From the NCBI GenBank assembly GCA_910585045.1, contig CAJUCD010000003.1, positions 1 to 64,000 of the forward strand: DNA of 64,000 nt. The letters are read 5' to 3'. The stretch is from an uncultured Bacilli bacterium. Its GTDB lineage: Bacteria > Bacillota_I > Bacilli_A > RF39 > UBA660. The position numbers and the translations under genes are program-made. Below are positions 8,300 through 18,000 of this stretch, piece by piece (within the stretch, counting starts at the first letter, position 1; each line of letters starts with the position of its first letter). Under the pieces are notes generated by a model. That model searched no databases. It was not told the origin of the DNA and saw nothing but the letters and a program-made list of their open reading frames with translations.

Positions 8300-8363
8300 G
8301 CTTTATTTAATTTAAAGGAATTTATCTTTTTAGTTACTATTTTCTTTGTTTTAATTATTATTG

Positions 8364-8392
8364 TTTTGTTTTTGGGGGCTGTATGTTATAAT
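8364..8392 (+). promoter_or_regulatory. Extended -10 promoter of the lipoprotein gene
   Basis: TATAAT (8387-8392) is preceded by TGT, an extended -10 element. The -35 (TTTGTT, 8364-8369) is weak at 17 bases. Confidence 0.45.
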
Positions 8393-8421
8393 ATTTTGTA
8401 ATTGATTTGAGAAAGATTATT

Positions 8422-8973
8422 ATGAATAATGATTTTCAAAATTTGAGAAATAGTTTGGTAAGTGGAGCGTTAGTGCTTTCAATGATGCTTACAGGATGTT
8501 CACAAGATAAAGATGGGTCAAAAAAAATTTATGTAGATGATAATTTTTATTATACAGAAATTGTTTATGATGAAGGAATTATTACTGGTACTTTGCCGTT
8601 TAGTAAGGTTGATGAGTTTGTTAAAATAATTACTTTTAAACAAGGAGATGTAACATTTACAATGTTGGTTGGTATTGAAAATCACAAGAATGGTAGTATG
8701 CGAGCTCCACATTATAGAATTGTGAAATATTATGATTTAGATACAGGGACTACTTTGATATCTTATATTAATCATGATATTAGCGGACAAACTATTGATA
8801 GCATTCGATATAGCATAGGGGAAAATTTAGAAATAGTCGAAGTTAGAGATTTTACGCCTTATTTATATCAAGAAGGTAAACTTTCTGATACTTATGAAAT
8901 AAATGATTTATTAAGTTTTTATCATGAAAAGGTTGAACCAACATTAAATATTGAAGAAATTACTTTAAAGTGA
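8422..8973 (+). CDS. Uncharacterised lipoprotein
   Basis: ATG at 8422 follows gagaaag by 6 bases; a TTG at 8407 in the same frame is less likely. The product has 183 residues. A hydrophobic stretch, SGALVLSMM, runs into the lipobox LTGC (Cys near residue 27), so the mature protein should be lipid-anchored on the outer face. The mature domain is polar and beta-rich, with no family I recognise. It ends just before the promoter of the HipA-like kinase. Confidence 0.6.
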   Translation: MNNDFQNLRNSLVSGALVLSMMLTGCSQDKDGSKKIYVDDNFYYTEIVYDEGIITGTLPFSKVDEFVKIITFKQGDVTFTMLVGIENHKNGSMRAPHYRIVKYYDLDTGTTLISYINHDISGQTIDSIRYSIGENLEIVEVRDFTPYLYQEGKLSDTYEINDLLSFYHEKVEPTLNIEEITLK

Positions 8974-8990
8974 TATTTAGAGGTTTAGAT

Positions 8991-9019
8991 TTGACTTTTT
9001 ATAAATACATTGCTATAAT
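8991..9019 (+). promoter_or_regulatory. Promoter of the HipA-like kinase gene
   Basis: TTGACT (8991-8996), a 17-base spacer and TATAAT (9014-9019) form a near-consensus sigma-A promoter 30 bases before the ATG. Confidence 0.7.
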
Positions 9020-9048
9020 ATCTTGCATGTTTATTAAGGGGTTTTTGT

Positions 9049-10170
9049 ATGTTTGATGCGGAAGGTTTAATTATTTTAGAAGATTTTTTTAAAGATAAAT
9101 TTAATTATAATTATAGAACTTATGAAGATTTATTAAAACAAGATTTTATTCGTTTTGAAAGTAATGGGGCGACTGCTAAATTTTGGATAAAATATGAAGG
9201 AGAAGAATATTTATATAAAGAAGATGATTTGAATCATGTTTTAGGTGAATTATTAGGACAGAAAATTGCTGAGGCATTAGGTATTCCTTGTGCGCAATAT
9301 AGAGCTTGTACTTTTTCTAAAGATAAAGCTCAAAATAGCCTAGGGGGGGGGGTTCTTACTAAAAAAGTTTATTATGGCAATGAGACTTTAGTATTAGGAG
9401 CTCAAATAATTCAGGAAGCTTTTAATAATTATTATAATGGAAAAAAAATCAAAGAGTTATTGCAAGATCCAGATTTTAGATTGTTATATAGTATTCCAGA
9501 TAATTTATTGAAATTAAGGGAAGATATTCTTTTAAAGAATGTTTATAATTATTTTAATAATCTGGAACAATTATGGGGTTTTTTTGAAATGCATTTTGAA
9601 GATTCTCAAACTTCTTATTTAATGATTAATTATTTAATTGAAGTATTTTTATATGATATATTTACAATGTCTGCAGATAGACATTTGGAAAATTGGGGTG
9701 CAATTAAAAGCTATCCAAGTGGTTTGTATAGACCTTGTCCTTTATTTGATAATTCAGATATATTTGGAATTTATGATGACACTAGTGATAGAATAGCTAG
9801 AGTAAATCGTAATATGCCATTACTTAATAATGCAAATTCTATTTCACAATTTAATAATCTTTTTTATGAGCGCAAAATGCTTTTATGCTCTACAGAGTCA
9901 GATGTTACTAATGTTAAAGCTAAAAAGAGAAAAACTAGTATAGAAATGTTATATAATTTTTTAAAAGTTAGTGATTCAAAGTATGTAGAAATCTTTTTTA
10001 TGTTTAAAGAAATTTTAGAAAGGATGGATATTAGATTTTGTTTAGCTCAAATTGAAAAAGAAAACGGAATAAAATTTCCAACTAATTTAAAGGATTATAT
10101 TTGTTTTTCATTTAATAGAAATTTAGAATGTATAAATGAAATGTTGCAAAAAAGGGGAATCGAAAGATAA
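9049..10170 (+). CDS. HipA/CtkA-like protein kinase with internal G10 tract
   Basis: The 373-residue protein has the layout of the HipA-like kinase superfamily, which includes HipA (phosphorylates GltX) and CtkA. An N-lobe strand (AKFWIKYEGEEYLYKED, residues about 42-60) and a conserved helix with Glu (LGELLGQKIAEALGIP) are present. The catalytic loop is SADRHLENWG (near 210), followed by the metal-binding segment PLFDNSD (near 235). The HipA N-subdomain 1 and a HipB-type HTH antitoxin are absent, so it is closer to the short CtkA type. Codons 99-102 contain ten consecutive G, where loss or gain of one base gives a stop within about 15 codons. A small gene follows 1 base after the stop and may encode the partner. 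The substrate is unknown. Confidence 0.7.
   Translation: MFDAEGLIILEDFFKDKFNYNYRTYEDLLKQDFIRFESNGATAKFWIKYEGEEYLYKEDDLNHVLGELLGQKIAEALGIPCAQYRACTFSKDKAQNSLGGGVLTKKVYYGNETLVLGAQIIQEAFNNYYNGKKIKELLQDPDFRLLYSIPDNLLKLREDILLKNVYNYFNNLEQLWGFFEMHFEDSQTSYLMINYLIEVFLYDIFTMSADRHLENWGAIKSYPSGLYRPCPLFDNSDIFGIYDDTSDRIARVNRNMPLLNNANSISQFNNLFYERKMLLCSTESDVTNVKAKKRKTSIEMLYNFLKVSDSKYVEIFFMFKEILERMDIRFCLAQIEKENGIKFPTNLKDYICFSFNRNLECINEMLQKRGIER
9343..9352 (+). repeat. Poly-G tract (G10) within the kinase gene
   Basis: Ten consecutive G lie in a genome segment of roughly 30% GC. The frame reads cta ggg ggg ggg gtt. With nine G the next stop is at ctt-tag about 45 bases on; with eleven G a taa follows within four codons. 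This is a candidate slipped-strand phase-variation site. Confidence 0.8.
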
Positions 10171-10171
10171 T

Positions 10172-10549
10172 ATGGAAGAATTAATATCTGCTTTACAAAA
10201 AAAACATATATCTTATGATGTTGCTTTAAGGTTTTTGAAAAGTAATAAATTATTTTTAAATATGACTGTTTCTGAGATTGAGGATAAAGTATTCGCATTA
10301 TTTAATGGTCCTTTTTTATACGCTATGCTATATGTAAATGGTGATTTGTATTATTGGACGTTTTATGATTATAAGAATAAATCTTTTAGTGAACTTTTTG
10401 ATTGTGGAAAAGATGATGATTATATTATTAGAATGATTATCGGGGGAGTTAATAAAATGGCATTATTTACAAATAGGGAAAATTTATCTTTGCAAGATAA
10501 GATTAAATTTGCTTCTTGTATTGATGTGTCAGGTTATAATCTTAAATAA
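10172..10549 (+). CDS. Small protein coupled to the HipA-like kinase
   Basis: ATG at 10172 lies 1 base after the kinase stop, with gaaag 5 bases before it; an ATG at 10136 inside the kinase gene is in frame but lacks a site. The 125-residue product starts MEELISALQKKHISYDVALRF and has a middle segment rich in aromatic residues (LYVNGDLYYWTFYDY). There is no HTH or RHH pattern. Position suggests a cognate inhibitor or co-factor of the kinase, in the way HipB or HipS-type partners are encoded beside HipA, but this is inference from context only. Confidence 0.55.
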   Translation: MEELISALQKKHISYDVALRFLKSNKLFLNMTVSEIEDKVFALFNGPFLYAMLYVNGDLYYWTFYDYKNKSFSELFDCGKDDDYIIRMIIGGVNKMALFTNRENLSLQDKIKFASCIDVSGYNLK

Positions 10550-10570
10550 TAATTTATTGCAAGGAAAAGC

Positions 10571-10600
10571 TTGACAATCATATAATATAAATGGTATATT
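10571..10600 (+). promoter_or_regulatory. Promoter of the str operon
   Basis: TTGACA (10571-10576) and TATATT (10595-10600) are 18 bases apart, just before the structured leader of rpsL. Confidence 0.65.
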
Positions 10601-10618
10601 ATACATGCATTTTATTTT

Positions 10619-10681
10619 GGTTCTAACTGGTTTAGAACCTAATTTAATCGAAATTATGATACACCAGGATGTGTGTTAATT
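10619..10681 (+). promoter_or_regulatory. Structured leader of rpsL
   Basis: Two hairpins are visible. GGTTCTA (10619-10625) pairs with TAGAACC (10633-10639). The second, AATTA...ACAC with GTGT...TTAATT (10652-10681), has the loop CAGGA and ends right at the aggaggg of rpsL. Folding could mask the ribosome-binding site, as for other ribosomal-protein leaders. The binding protein is unknown. Confidence 0.5.
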
Positions 10682-10698
10682 AGGAGGGAGGAAAATAA

Positions 10699-11112
10699 AT
10701 GCCAACAATTAATCAACTAGTAAAGAAAAACAGAAAAAGTAAAACTAAAAAGAGTAAATCTCCAGTTTTAAATGTAGGTTATAATGCAATGACTAGAAAA
10801 CAAACTGATACAATGGGACCTCAAAAACGTGGTGTTTGTACTCGTGTTGGAACTAAGACGCCTAAGAAGCCAAACTCAGCTTTACGTAAATATGCTCGTG
10901 TTAGACTATCTAATGGTAAAGAAGTAGATTGCTATATTCCAGGAGAAGGACACAATTTACAAGAACATAGTGTTGTTTTAGTAAGAGGAGGTCGTGTAAA
11001 AGACTTAATCGGTGTTCGTTATCACATTGTACGCGGTACACTTGATACTCAAGGAGTTAATAATCGTAAACAAGGTCGTAGTAAATATGGTACGAAAAGA
11101 CCTAAAAACTAA
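10699..11112 (+). CDS. rpsL: 30S ribosomal protein S12
   Basis: S12 sits at the decoding centre and affects accuracy. The 137-residue protein contains the invariant loop PKKPNSALRK (residues about 54-63; the Lys is the classic streptomycin-resistance position) and VRGGRVKDLIGVRYH. It has Lys at both classic positions as far as can be read, the drug-sensitive form. It is the first gene of str, after aggagggagg, and rpsG follows in 21 bases. Confidence 0.95.
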   Translation: MPTINQLVKKNRKSKTKKSKSPVLNVGYNAMTRKQTDTMGPQKRGVCTRVGTKTPKKPNSALRKYARVRLSNGKEVDCYIPGEGHNLQEHSVVLVRGGRVKDLIGVRYHIVRGTLDTQGVNNRKQGRSKYGTKRPKN

Positions 11113-11133
11113 TTAAGAAAGGAGATAAAAAAC

Positions 11134-11601
11134 ATGCGTAAAAGACGTGCGATAAAAAGAGATGTTTTACCAGATCCTATATATAGTTCTAAAACAGTTA
11201 CAAAGCTTGTAAATAGAATTATGCGAGATGGTAAAAAGGGTACTGCTGAGCGTATTCTTTATGAAGCATTTGATATTATTAAAGAAAAAACAGGAAAAGA
11301 CCCAATGGAAGTTTATAATGTAGCACTTGAGAATGTTAAACCAGCATTAGAGGTTAAATCTCGTCGTATTGGTGGTTCAAATTACCAAGTACCTAATGAA
11401 GTTAATGACGAACGTGCACAAACTTTAGCATTACGTTGGATTGTAAACTATGCAAAAACAAGAAATGGAAAGGGAATGGCCATAAATCTTGCAAATGAGC
11501 TTATTGACGCTTCAAATGGTGTTGGTGGAGCTGTAAAGAAACGTGAAGATACACATAAAATGGCAGAGGCAAATAAAGCATTTGCTCATTATAAATGGTA
11601 A
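11134..11601 (+). CDS. rpsG: 30S ribosomal protein S7
   Basis: S7 nucleates assembly of the 30S head and contacts the E-site tRNA. At 155 residues it has the family length, with RRAIKRDVLPDP at the start, the KVTKLVNRIM helix and the beta-hairpin SRRIGGSNYQVP. The ATG follows aaaggagat. It lies between rpsL and fusA in the conserved str order. Confidence 0.95.
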   Translation: MRKRRAIKRDVLPDPIYSSKTVTKLVNRIMRDGKKGTAERILYEAFDIIKEKTGKDPMEVYNVALENVKPALEVKSRRIGGSNYQVPNEVNDERAQTLALRWIVNYAKTRNGKGMAINLANELIDASNGVGGAVKKREDTHKMAEANKAFAHYKW

Positions 11602-11607
11602 TAAATT

Positions 11608-13680
11608 ATGGCTAGAGACGTTACAATTGATAAAATAAGAAATATCGGTATCATGGCTCATATTGATGCTGGTAAAACTACTACCACTGAAAGAATTTTA
11701 TTCTTAACTGGTATTACTCATAAAATTGGGGAAACTCATGAAGGTGAGTCACAAATGGACTGGATGGCTCAAGAAAAAGAAAGAGGTATTACTATTACTA
11801 GTGCGGCTACAACTGCTCACTGGAATGGATACCGTCTTAATATAATTGATACTCCAGGACACGTAGACTTTACAATTGAAGTTCAAAGAAGTTTAAGAGT
11901 ATTAGATGGAGCAGTAGCTTTAATTGATGCTCAAGCTGGTGTTGAACCTCAAACAGAAACAGTTTGGAGACAAGCTAATGAATATAAAGTTCCAAGAATG
12001 ATTTGTGCTAATAAGATGTGCAAAATGGGAGCTGATTTCTATTATAGTTTAAAAACTATTAAAGATAGATTAGGAGCTAATGCTGCACCTATTATGTTAC
12101 CTATTGGTGCTGAATCAGAATTTAAAGGCTTTATTGATTTAGTTACAATGAAGGCTTATGAATATGATGGCAAACCTGAACAAAATCTTATTGAAATAGA
12201 TATTCCTAGCGATATGGTTCAAAAAGCTCAAGAATATCGTACTATTTTAATTGAAGCCGTTGCAGATTTTGATGAAGAACTTATGATGACTTATTTAGAT
12301 GGAGCAGAAATAACAGTAGATGCTTTAAAGAAAGCTATACGTACTGCAACTTTATCTGTAGGGTTCTTCCCTGTATTATGTTCTGATGCTTTAGATGATA
12401 AAGGTACAAGAGCTTTACTTGATGCTGTAGTTGATTATTTACCATCTCCAACAGATATTGAAGCTATAGAATGTACTGATAAAAATGGTAATGATGTAAA
12501 ACGTCATCCAAGTGATTCTGAACCATTTACTGCTTTAGCATTTAAAATTATGACTGATCCATTTGTTGGACGTTTATCATTCTTCAGAGTTTATTCTGGT
12601 GTTTTAAAGAGTGGTTCATATGTACTTAACAGTACTAAGGGTGAAAAAGAAAGAATTGGTCGTATTTTACAAATGCATGCTAACCAACGTAAGGAAATTA
12701 CAGATGTTTATGCTGGTGAAATAGCTGCTGCAGTAGGTCTTAAAAATACAACAACTGCTGATACATTATGTGATGAGAAAAATTCTTGTATCATGAAAGG
12801 TATGGAATTCCCTGAACCAGTTATTGATATTGCTATTGAACCAAAAAGTAAAAATGACCAAGATAAGATGGCTTTAGCTGTTCAAAAATTAGTTGAAGAA
12901 GATCCAACTCTTCGTGTTAAAACTGATCATGAAACTGGACAAACTGTTTTATCTGGTATGGGCGAACTTCACTTAGATATTATAATTGATCGTATGAGAA
13001 GAGAATTTAATGTTGAATGTAATAGTGGTAAACCACAAGTTGCTTATCGTGAAACTATAAAGGTTGCTGCTGAGTGTGAAGGTAAGTATATTAAACAATC
13101 TGGTGGACGTGGACAATATGGACATGTTTGGGTTAAATTTGAACCAAATCCAGAAAAAGGTTATGAATTTGTTGATGCTATTGTTGGTGGTGTAGTTCCT
13201 CGTGAATATATTCCAGTAACTGATAAAGGATTACAAGAAGCAATGGCTGGTGGAATTCTTGCAGGTTATCCAATGGTTGATGTTAAAGCAACTTTATTTG
13301 ATGGATCATATCATGATGTCGATTCTAGTGAAATGGCATTTAAAATTGCTGCATCTATGGCTTTAAAAGAAGCTAAGAATAAGTGTAATCCTGTACTTCT
13401 TGAACCAATTATGAATGTAGAAGTTATTGTTCCTGATGAATACATGGGTAATGTAATGGGAGATTTAACTTCACGTCGTGGTAAACCAATGGGTCAAGAG
13501 TCTCGCGGAAATGCTTTATCAATTAGAGCTATGGTTCCACTTGCAGAGATGTTTGGTTATGCAACTAGTTTGCGTTCAAATACACAAGGTCGTGGAAACT
13601 TTACTATGACTTTAGATCATTATGAAGAAGTTCCAAAGTCAATAAGTGAAGAAATTATTAAAAAGAACAGTGTTAACTAA
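11608..13680 (+). CDS. fusA: Translation elongation factor G
   Basis: EF-G is the GTPase that drives ribosomal translocation. The 690-residue protein has GTPase motifs AHIDAGKTT (G1), RGITI (G2), DTPGHVDF (G3) and NKMCKMGAD (G4, with Cys where Asp-Lys-type residues vary). The later domains include QYGHVWVKFEP (domain IV) and the C-terminal GYATSLRSNTQGRG. It starts 6 bases after rpsG; no strong ribosome-binding site is seen, so coupling to rpsG is likely. Confidence 0.97.
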   Translation: MARDVTIDKIRNIGIMAHIDAGKTTTTERILFLTGITHKIGETHEGESQMDWMAQEKERGITITSAATTAHWNGYRLNIIDTPGHVDFTIEVQRSLRVLDGAVALIDAQAGVEPQTETVWRQANEYKVPRMICANKMCKMGADFYYSLKTIKDRLGANAAPIMLPIGAESEFKGFIDLVTMKAYEYDGKPEQNLIEIDIPSDMVQKAQEYRTILIEAVADFDEELMMTYLDGAEITVDALKKAIRTATLSVGFFPVLCSDALDDKGTRALLDAVVDYLPSPTDIEAIECTDKNGNDVKRHPSDSEPFTALAFKIMTDPFVGRLSFFRVYSGVLKSGSYVLNSTKGEKERIGRILQMHANQRKEITDVYAGEIAAAVGLKNTTTADTLCDEKNSCIMKGMEFPEPVIDIAIEPKSKNDQDKMALAVQKLVEEDPTLRVKTDHETGQTVLSGMGELHLDIIIDRMRREFNVECNSGKPQVAYRETIKVAAECEGKYIKQSGGRGQYGHVWVKFEPNPEKGYEFVDAIVGGVVPREYIPVTDKGLQEAMAGGILAGYPMVDVKATLFDGSYHDVDSSEMAFKIAASMALKEAKNKCNPVLLEPIMNVEVIVPDEYMGNVMGDLTSRRGKPMGQESRGNALSIRAMVPLAEMFGYATSLRSNTQGRGNFTMTLDHYEEVPKSISEEIIKKNSVN

Positions 13681-13772
13681 ATTTAACACATTTAAAGTTA
13701 AATAATACTTGAAAAAATTTCAAGCATTAGATAAAATATTATTGTATATTATATTGAAAGGAGAAAAATAAT

Positions 13773-14939
13773 ATGGCAAGAGAAAAATTTGACCGTTCTA
13801 AAGAGCATGTTAATATTGGTACTATTGGACACGTTGACCATGGTAAAACAACTTTAACTGCTGCTATTACAAAATACTTTGGAAACTTTGTTGATTACGC
13901 TGATATCGATAAAGCTCCAGAAGAAAGGGAAAGAGGTATTACTATTAATACTTCTCACGTTGAGTATGAAACTGATAAACGTCATTATGCTCACGTTGAC
14001 TGTCCAGGACATGCTGACTATGTTAAAAACATGATCACAGGTGCTGCTCAAATGGATGGGGCTATCTTAGTAGTTTCTGCTGCAGATGGACCTATGCCTC
14101 AAACAAGAGAACATATTTTACTTTCTCGTCAAGTTGGTGTACCTAAAATTGTTGTTTATATGAACAAATGTGACCAAGTTGATGATCCTGAGTTATTAGA
14201 CTTAGTTGAAATGGAAATTAGAGAATTACTTGGAGAATATAACTTCGATACTGAATGTCCAATTGTTCGTGGTTCTGCACTTAAAGCTATTGAAGGTGAT
14301 GAGGCTTCTGCTCAATCAATTCGTGATTTAATTGCTGCTGTTGATTCTTATATCGATGCTCCAGTACGTGATACTGAAAAACCATTCTTAATGAGTATTG
14401 AAGATGTATTTACTATATCAGGACGTGGTACTGTTGTTACAGGACGTGTTGAAAGAGGACAATTAAAACTTAATGATGAAGTTGAAATTGTAGGTCTTAA
14501 AGATACTAAGAAAACTGTTGTTACTGGTATTGAAATGTTCAGAAAATCACTTGATTTTGCTCAAGCTGGAGATAATGCTGGTGTATTATTACGCGGTATT
14601 TCTCGTGATGAAGTTGAACGTGGACAAGTTCTTGCTAAACCAGGAAGTGTTACTCCTCATCATAAATTTAAAGCAAGTGTGTATGTATTATCTAAAGAAG
14701 AAGGCGGACGTCATACTCCATTCTTCTCAAATTACAGACCACAATTCTACTTTAGAACTACTGATGTTACAGGTGTTATTGAGCTTCCAGCTGGTGTAGA
14801 AATGGTTATGCCTGGCGATAATGTTGATATGACTGTTGAATTAATTGCTCCAGTTGCACTTGAAAATGGTACTAAGTTCTCTATCCGTGAAGGCGGACGT
14901 ACTGTTGGTGCTGGTGTAGTATCAGAAATTATTGAATAA
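13773..14939 (+). CDS. tuf: Translation elongation factor Tu
   Basis: EF-Tu brings aminoacyl-tRNA to the ribosome. The 388-residue protein carries GHVDHGKTT (G1), RGITINTSHVEY (G2), DCPGHADYVKNM (G3), NKCDQVDD (G4) and the C-terminal REGGRTVGAGVV. It is a few residues shorter than the usual 394-397. The ATG follows aaaggagaaa. A 92-base gap with a CTTGAAA/TTTCAAG hairpin (13708-13724) separates it from fusA, so it may have its own promoter as well as read-through from str. Confidence 0.97.
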   Translation: MAREKFDRSKEHVNIGTIGHVDHGKTTLTAAITKYFGNFVDYADIDKAPEERERGITINTSHVEYETDKRHYAHVDCPGHADYVKNMITGAAQMDGAILVVSAADGPMPQTREHILLSRQVGVPKIVVYMNKCDQVDDPELLDLVEMEIRELLGEYNFDTECPIVRGSALKAIEGDEASAQSIRDLIAAVDSYIDAPVRDTEKPFLMSIEDVFTISGRGTVVTGRVERGQLKLNDEVEIVGLKDTKKTVVTGIEMFRKSLDFAQAGDNAGVLLRGISRDEVERGQVLAKPGSVTPHHKFKASVYVLSKEEGGRHTPFFSNYRPQFYFRTTDVTGVIELPAGVEMVMPGDNVDMTVELIAPVALENGTKFSIREGGRTVGAGVVSEIIE

Positions 14940-14947
14940 TAAAATAA

Positions 14948-14976
14948 AAGAATCTTTTAAAAAGGTTCTTTTTTTA
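14948..14976 (+). terminator. Terminator of the str operon
   Basis: AAGAATCTT (14948-14956) pairs with AAGGTTCTT (14962-14970), one G-U pair, followed by a T-run. Confidence 0.8.
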
Positions 14977-15020
14977 TAAAATAAACATATGTAGATTTTA
15001 GTAGAAAATATAGTTTTTAC

Positions 15021-15049
15021 TTGTAAGAATTGACCTTTTGTGATAGAAT
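15021..15049 (+). promoter_or_regulatory. Promoter of the giant surface protein gene
   Basis: TTGTAA (15021-15026), 17 bases, TAGAAT (15044-15049), 34 bases before the chosen ATG. Confidence 0.55.
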
Positions 15050-15082
15050 ATAGGGCATTTCATGCGAATAGGGGTAATGGTA

Positions 15083-18000
15083 ATGAAAAAAAATAAGAAG
15101 AAAATTTTATTATTAACTGTGATCTGTAGTATAATTTTATTTTTTGTTATATTTTTTAGTTATAACGATGTTAGTGTTTATAAAGAAAATAGACCAATAT
15201 ATAATTTTGCGGCAGTTATACCAAAAAATAATGAATTTATTTATTTATCAGATATTGATTATATCGCAAGTCAATCAAAATCTGGCTGGGGTAGTATTTT
15301 AAAAGATACTACTAGTGGGGGGTCTAAAATATCTGTTAAGGTTGAAGGAGCTTTTTATTCTTTTGATAAAGGTATGTGGGCTCACGCTACTTCAACTCTT
15401 GTATACGATATAAGTGCTTATAATTATGAGTATTTTACTGCTTATGCTGGTTTAAATAATACTGCTGCTAGTTCTAGTAATGGTGTTAAGTTTTTTGTTT
15501 ATACTTCTCAAGATGGTACTAATTGGGATTTAAAAACAGATGATAGTCCTAAGGTTATTAAGCCAGGAGCAGAAGCACAATTTTTAAAAGTTAATATTAA
15601 AGGTGCTAAATATTTAAAATTAATAGCTAATGACAATGGTTCAAATGGTAATGATCACGCTGTTTATGCTGATGCTAAATTAACTAATGCTTCTTATGAT
15701 GATAATGTAGTTGAATCTATTTCTTATTATGATGAACTTATTAAATCTAAAAATGAGAGTGTTGGTTTAGATAATAAAGAATTAGAACTTCTAGTTTTAC
15801 AAAGAAACTTTGTTAAAAATGTTGGGCAATTTGCTTTAAGAAGATTTATAAATGAGGATGCTACTAATGAAGTGACTTTAAATTGGTTATTTAATGATTT
15901 AGAAAATCTTCGTCTATATACTTTAGGTGGTGCTCCTGATGGAGGATATTATAATTCTTTAAAAGTTTTAAGCAGGTTATATAGAAATTATAAATCTGAT
16001 TTAGATAATAAAACTTCTTTAAATAATGTTTGGTATCCTGATTTAACTTATGGCGATTTATATAAGAAAATGATGATAACTTTATCTCTTACACATTCTG
16101 CTAATGTAGGATTATGGATGCAAGCAGGTGCAACAGAGAATAAGTCTGATCCAGTTAAGCGTTATGCTATTTATAAATATATGCATAAGAATGGTAATTT
16201 TATTGTCACTAAAAATGCAGATGGAACTCCAAATATTGAGAGAAATTCTTGGTTTGAGGCTTTACATGTTGAAGAAATGCGTTTTATTTTTAATAACTTG
16301 ATTGATGATGAAGAAATTCTATGGTTGAATGCTTATGTTCAAGCTAAAATTGATGCTAATCCTAATAGTGCTGGAGGTTTGTTAACTCCTCACTCTTATA
16401 TAGCATATGTTTTTCCAAATTATGGAAATCCAGTTTTTTATGCTGAGGAAAATGTAGCTTATTTTAATGAATTGTTTGCAGTTCCAGATAAGAACGATCC
16501 AAGTAAAAAAATTGGCTTGTTTGATTTGGAATATACTATACCTGGTGGTACTGAGAGTCCAGAATATAAATTAAAAATAACTAGAGGTACTCCTGATTAT
16601 AAATTATATAAAGTGTGGATGAATTTTAGAAATAAATTTGGAACAGGTGCTGTTTGTGGTGGTATATCAAAATCTGGTTCAAATATACGTACAACTCATG
16701 GGATTCCAGCTACAGTTATAGGTCAACCAGGCCATGCAGCTCTTCTTTATTATACAAAAAATACTCAAGGTCAAGGCTATTGGGGCATTGATAATGATGT
16801 TAGTGGTTGGACTTTATCTGAAAAAGGAGAGAGAATGCTTCTTGGTTGGGGTAATGCAAGTTATCAACGTGGTTATTCTATAGTATATATGGTGTTGGCT
16901 CAAGAAGCAATTAATAATTTTGATGCTTTGACTAAGGCAGAAGAATTTGTGATGTTAGCAAATACTTATCAAGGTGATTTGGATAAACAAGAAGAATTAT
17001 ATAGAGAAGCATTAAAAATTCAACCTATTAATATTGATGCTTGGTATGGGTTAATTCAAGTGTTTAATTCAAATCAGGCTAAGACAGAGAAAGAATTTTA
17101 TGAATTAGCGGAAGAACTTGCTAATAATATGATGCCTTTTCCTTTACCTATGTATCATTTAACTAATTTGATTAAACCAAAATTTACTAGTCCAGAGTAT
17201 ATATATAAGTTTACGCTTTTACAAAGTAAGAAACTTACTGAAGCTAGTGTTCTTCCAAATACAGCAACTGATAAAGTATTACAACCTTCTATTACACGTG
17301 TTGAAGGAAATTATTTATTAGGAAGATTTGATAGTACTATTGCTACATTCTCTTTTGATGGTGAAGATGCTGGTAAAATTGTTTTATCAAGCCGTTTTGA
17401 TGGTAATGGTGTGCGTTGGGATTATAGTTTAGATGGTAAACAAACATGGAATGAGGTAGCTTTTGATGCTGAGGAACCACATAAGTGGCAATTAACTGAT
17501 GCAGAAATAGCTAGCATTACAGCAGAAAATGATATTTATGTTCATATTGTGGGAACAAATTATGATGATGATAATCTTTATAAAATAGATATTATTAAAC
17601 CAGTCTTACCTACAACTTTGTATGCTAATGATTTAGAAAATCGTGTAATGGGAATTAATTTAACTTATGAATGGCGAAATAATGAAAATGATGCATGGAC
17701 TTCATATGCAGTTGCATCTCCTAATAATTCTGGGGATAAAACACTTTATGTAAGAGCTGGAGCAACAGGTACTAATTTACCAAGTGATTCTGGGACTTTT
17801 ACTTTTACAAAGGATGTTTTGAATGATGCTAGAAAATATATTTCAATTTCTCATTTATCAGTAGAGGCATATTCAACACAATCAAAGGATTCTAAAAGAC
17901 CATTTTATGCACCAAATGCTATTGATGGTAATATAAATACTATTTGGCATACTGATTTTGCAATAAATGTATTGCAACAGCCAGAAAAACCATTTATAAC

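Noticed and set aside
10136..10171. Earlier start for the gene after the kinase
   Set aside because: It would lie within the kinase gene without its own ribosome-binding site; ATG 10172 fits better.
13708..13724. CTTGAAA/TTTCAAG hairpin between fusA and tuf as a terminator
   Set aside because: It is not followed by Ts and tuf is expected to be co-transcribed at least in part; it may only stabilise a processed end.
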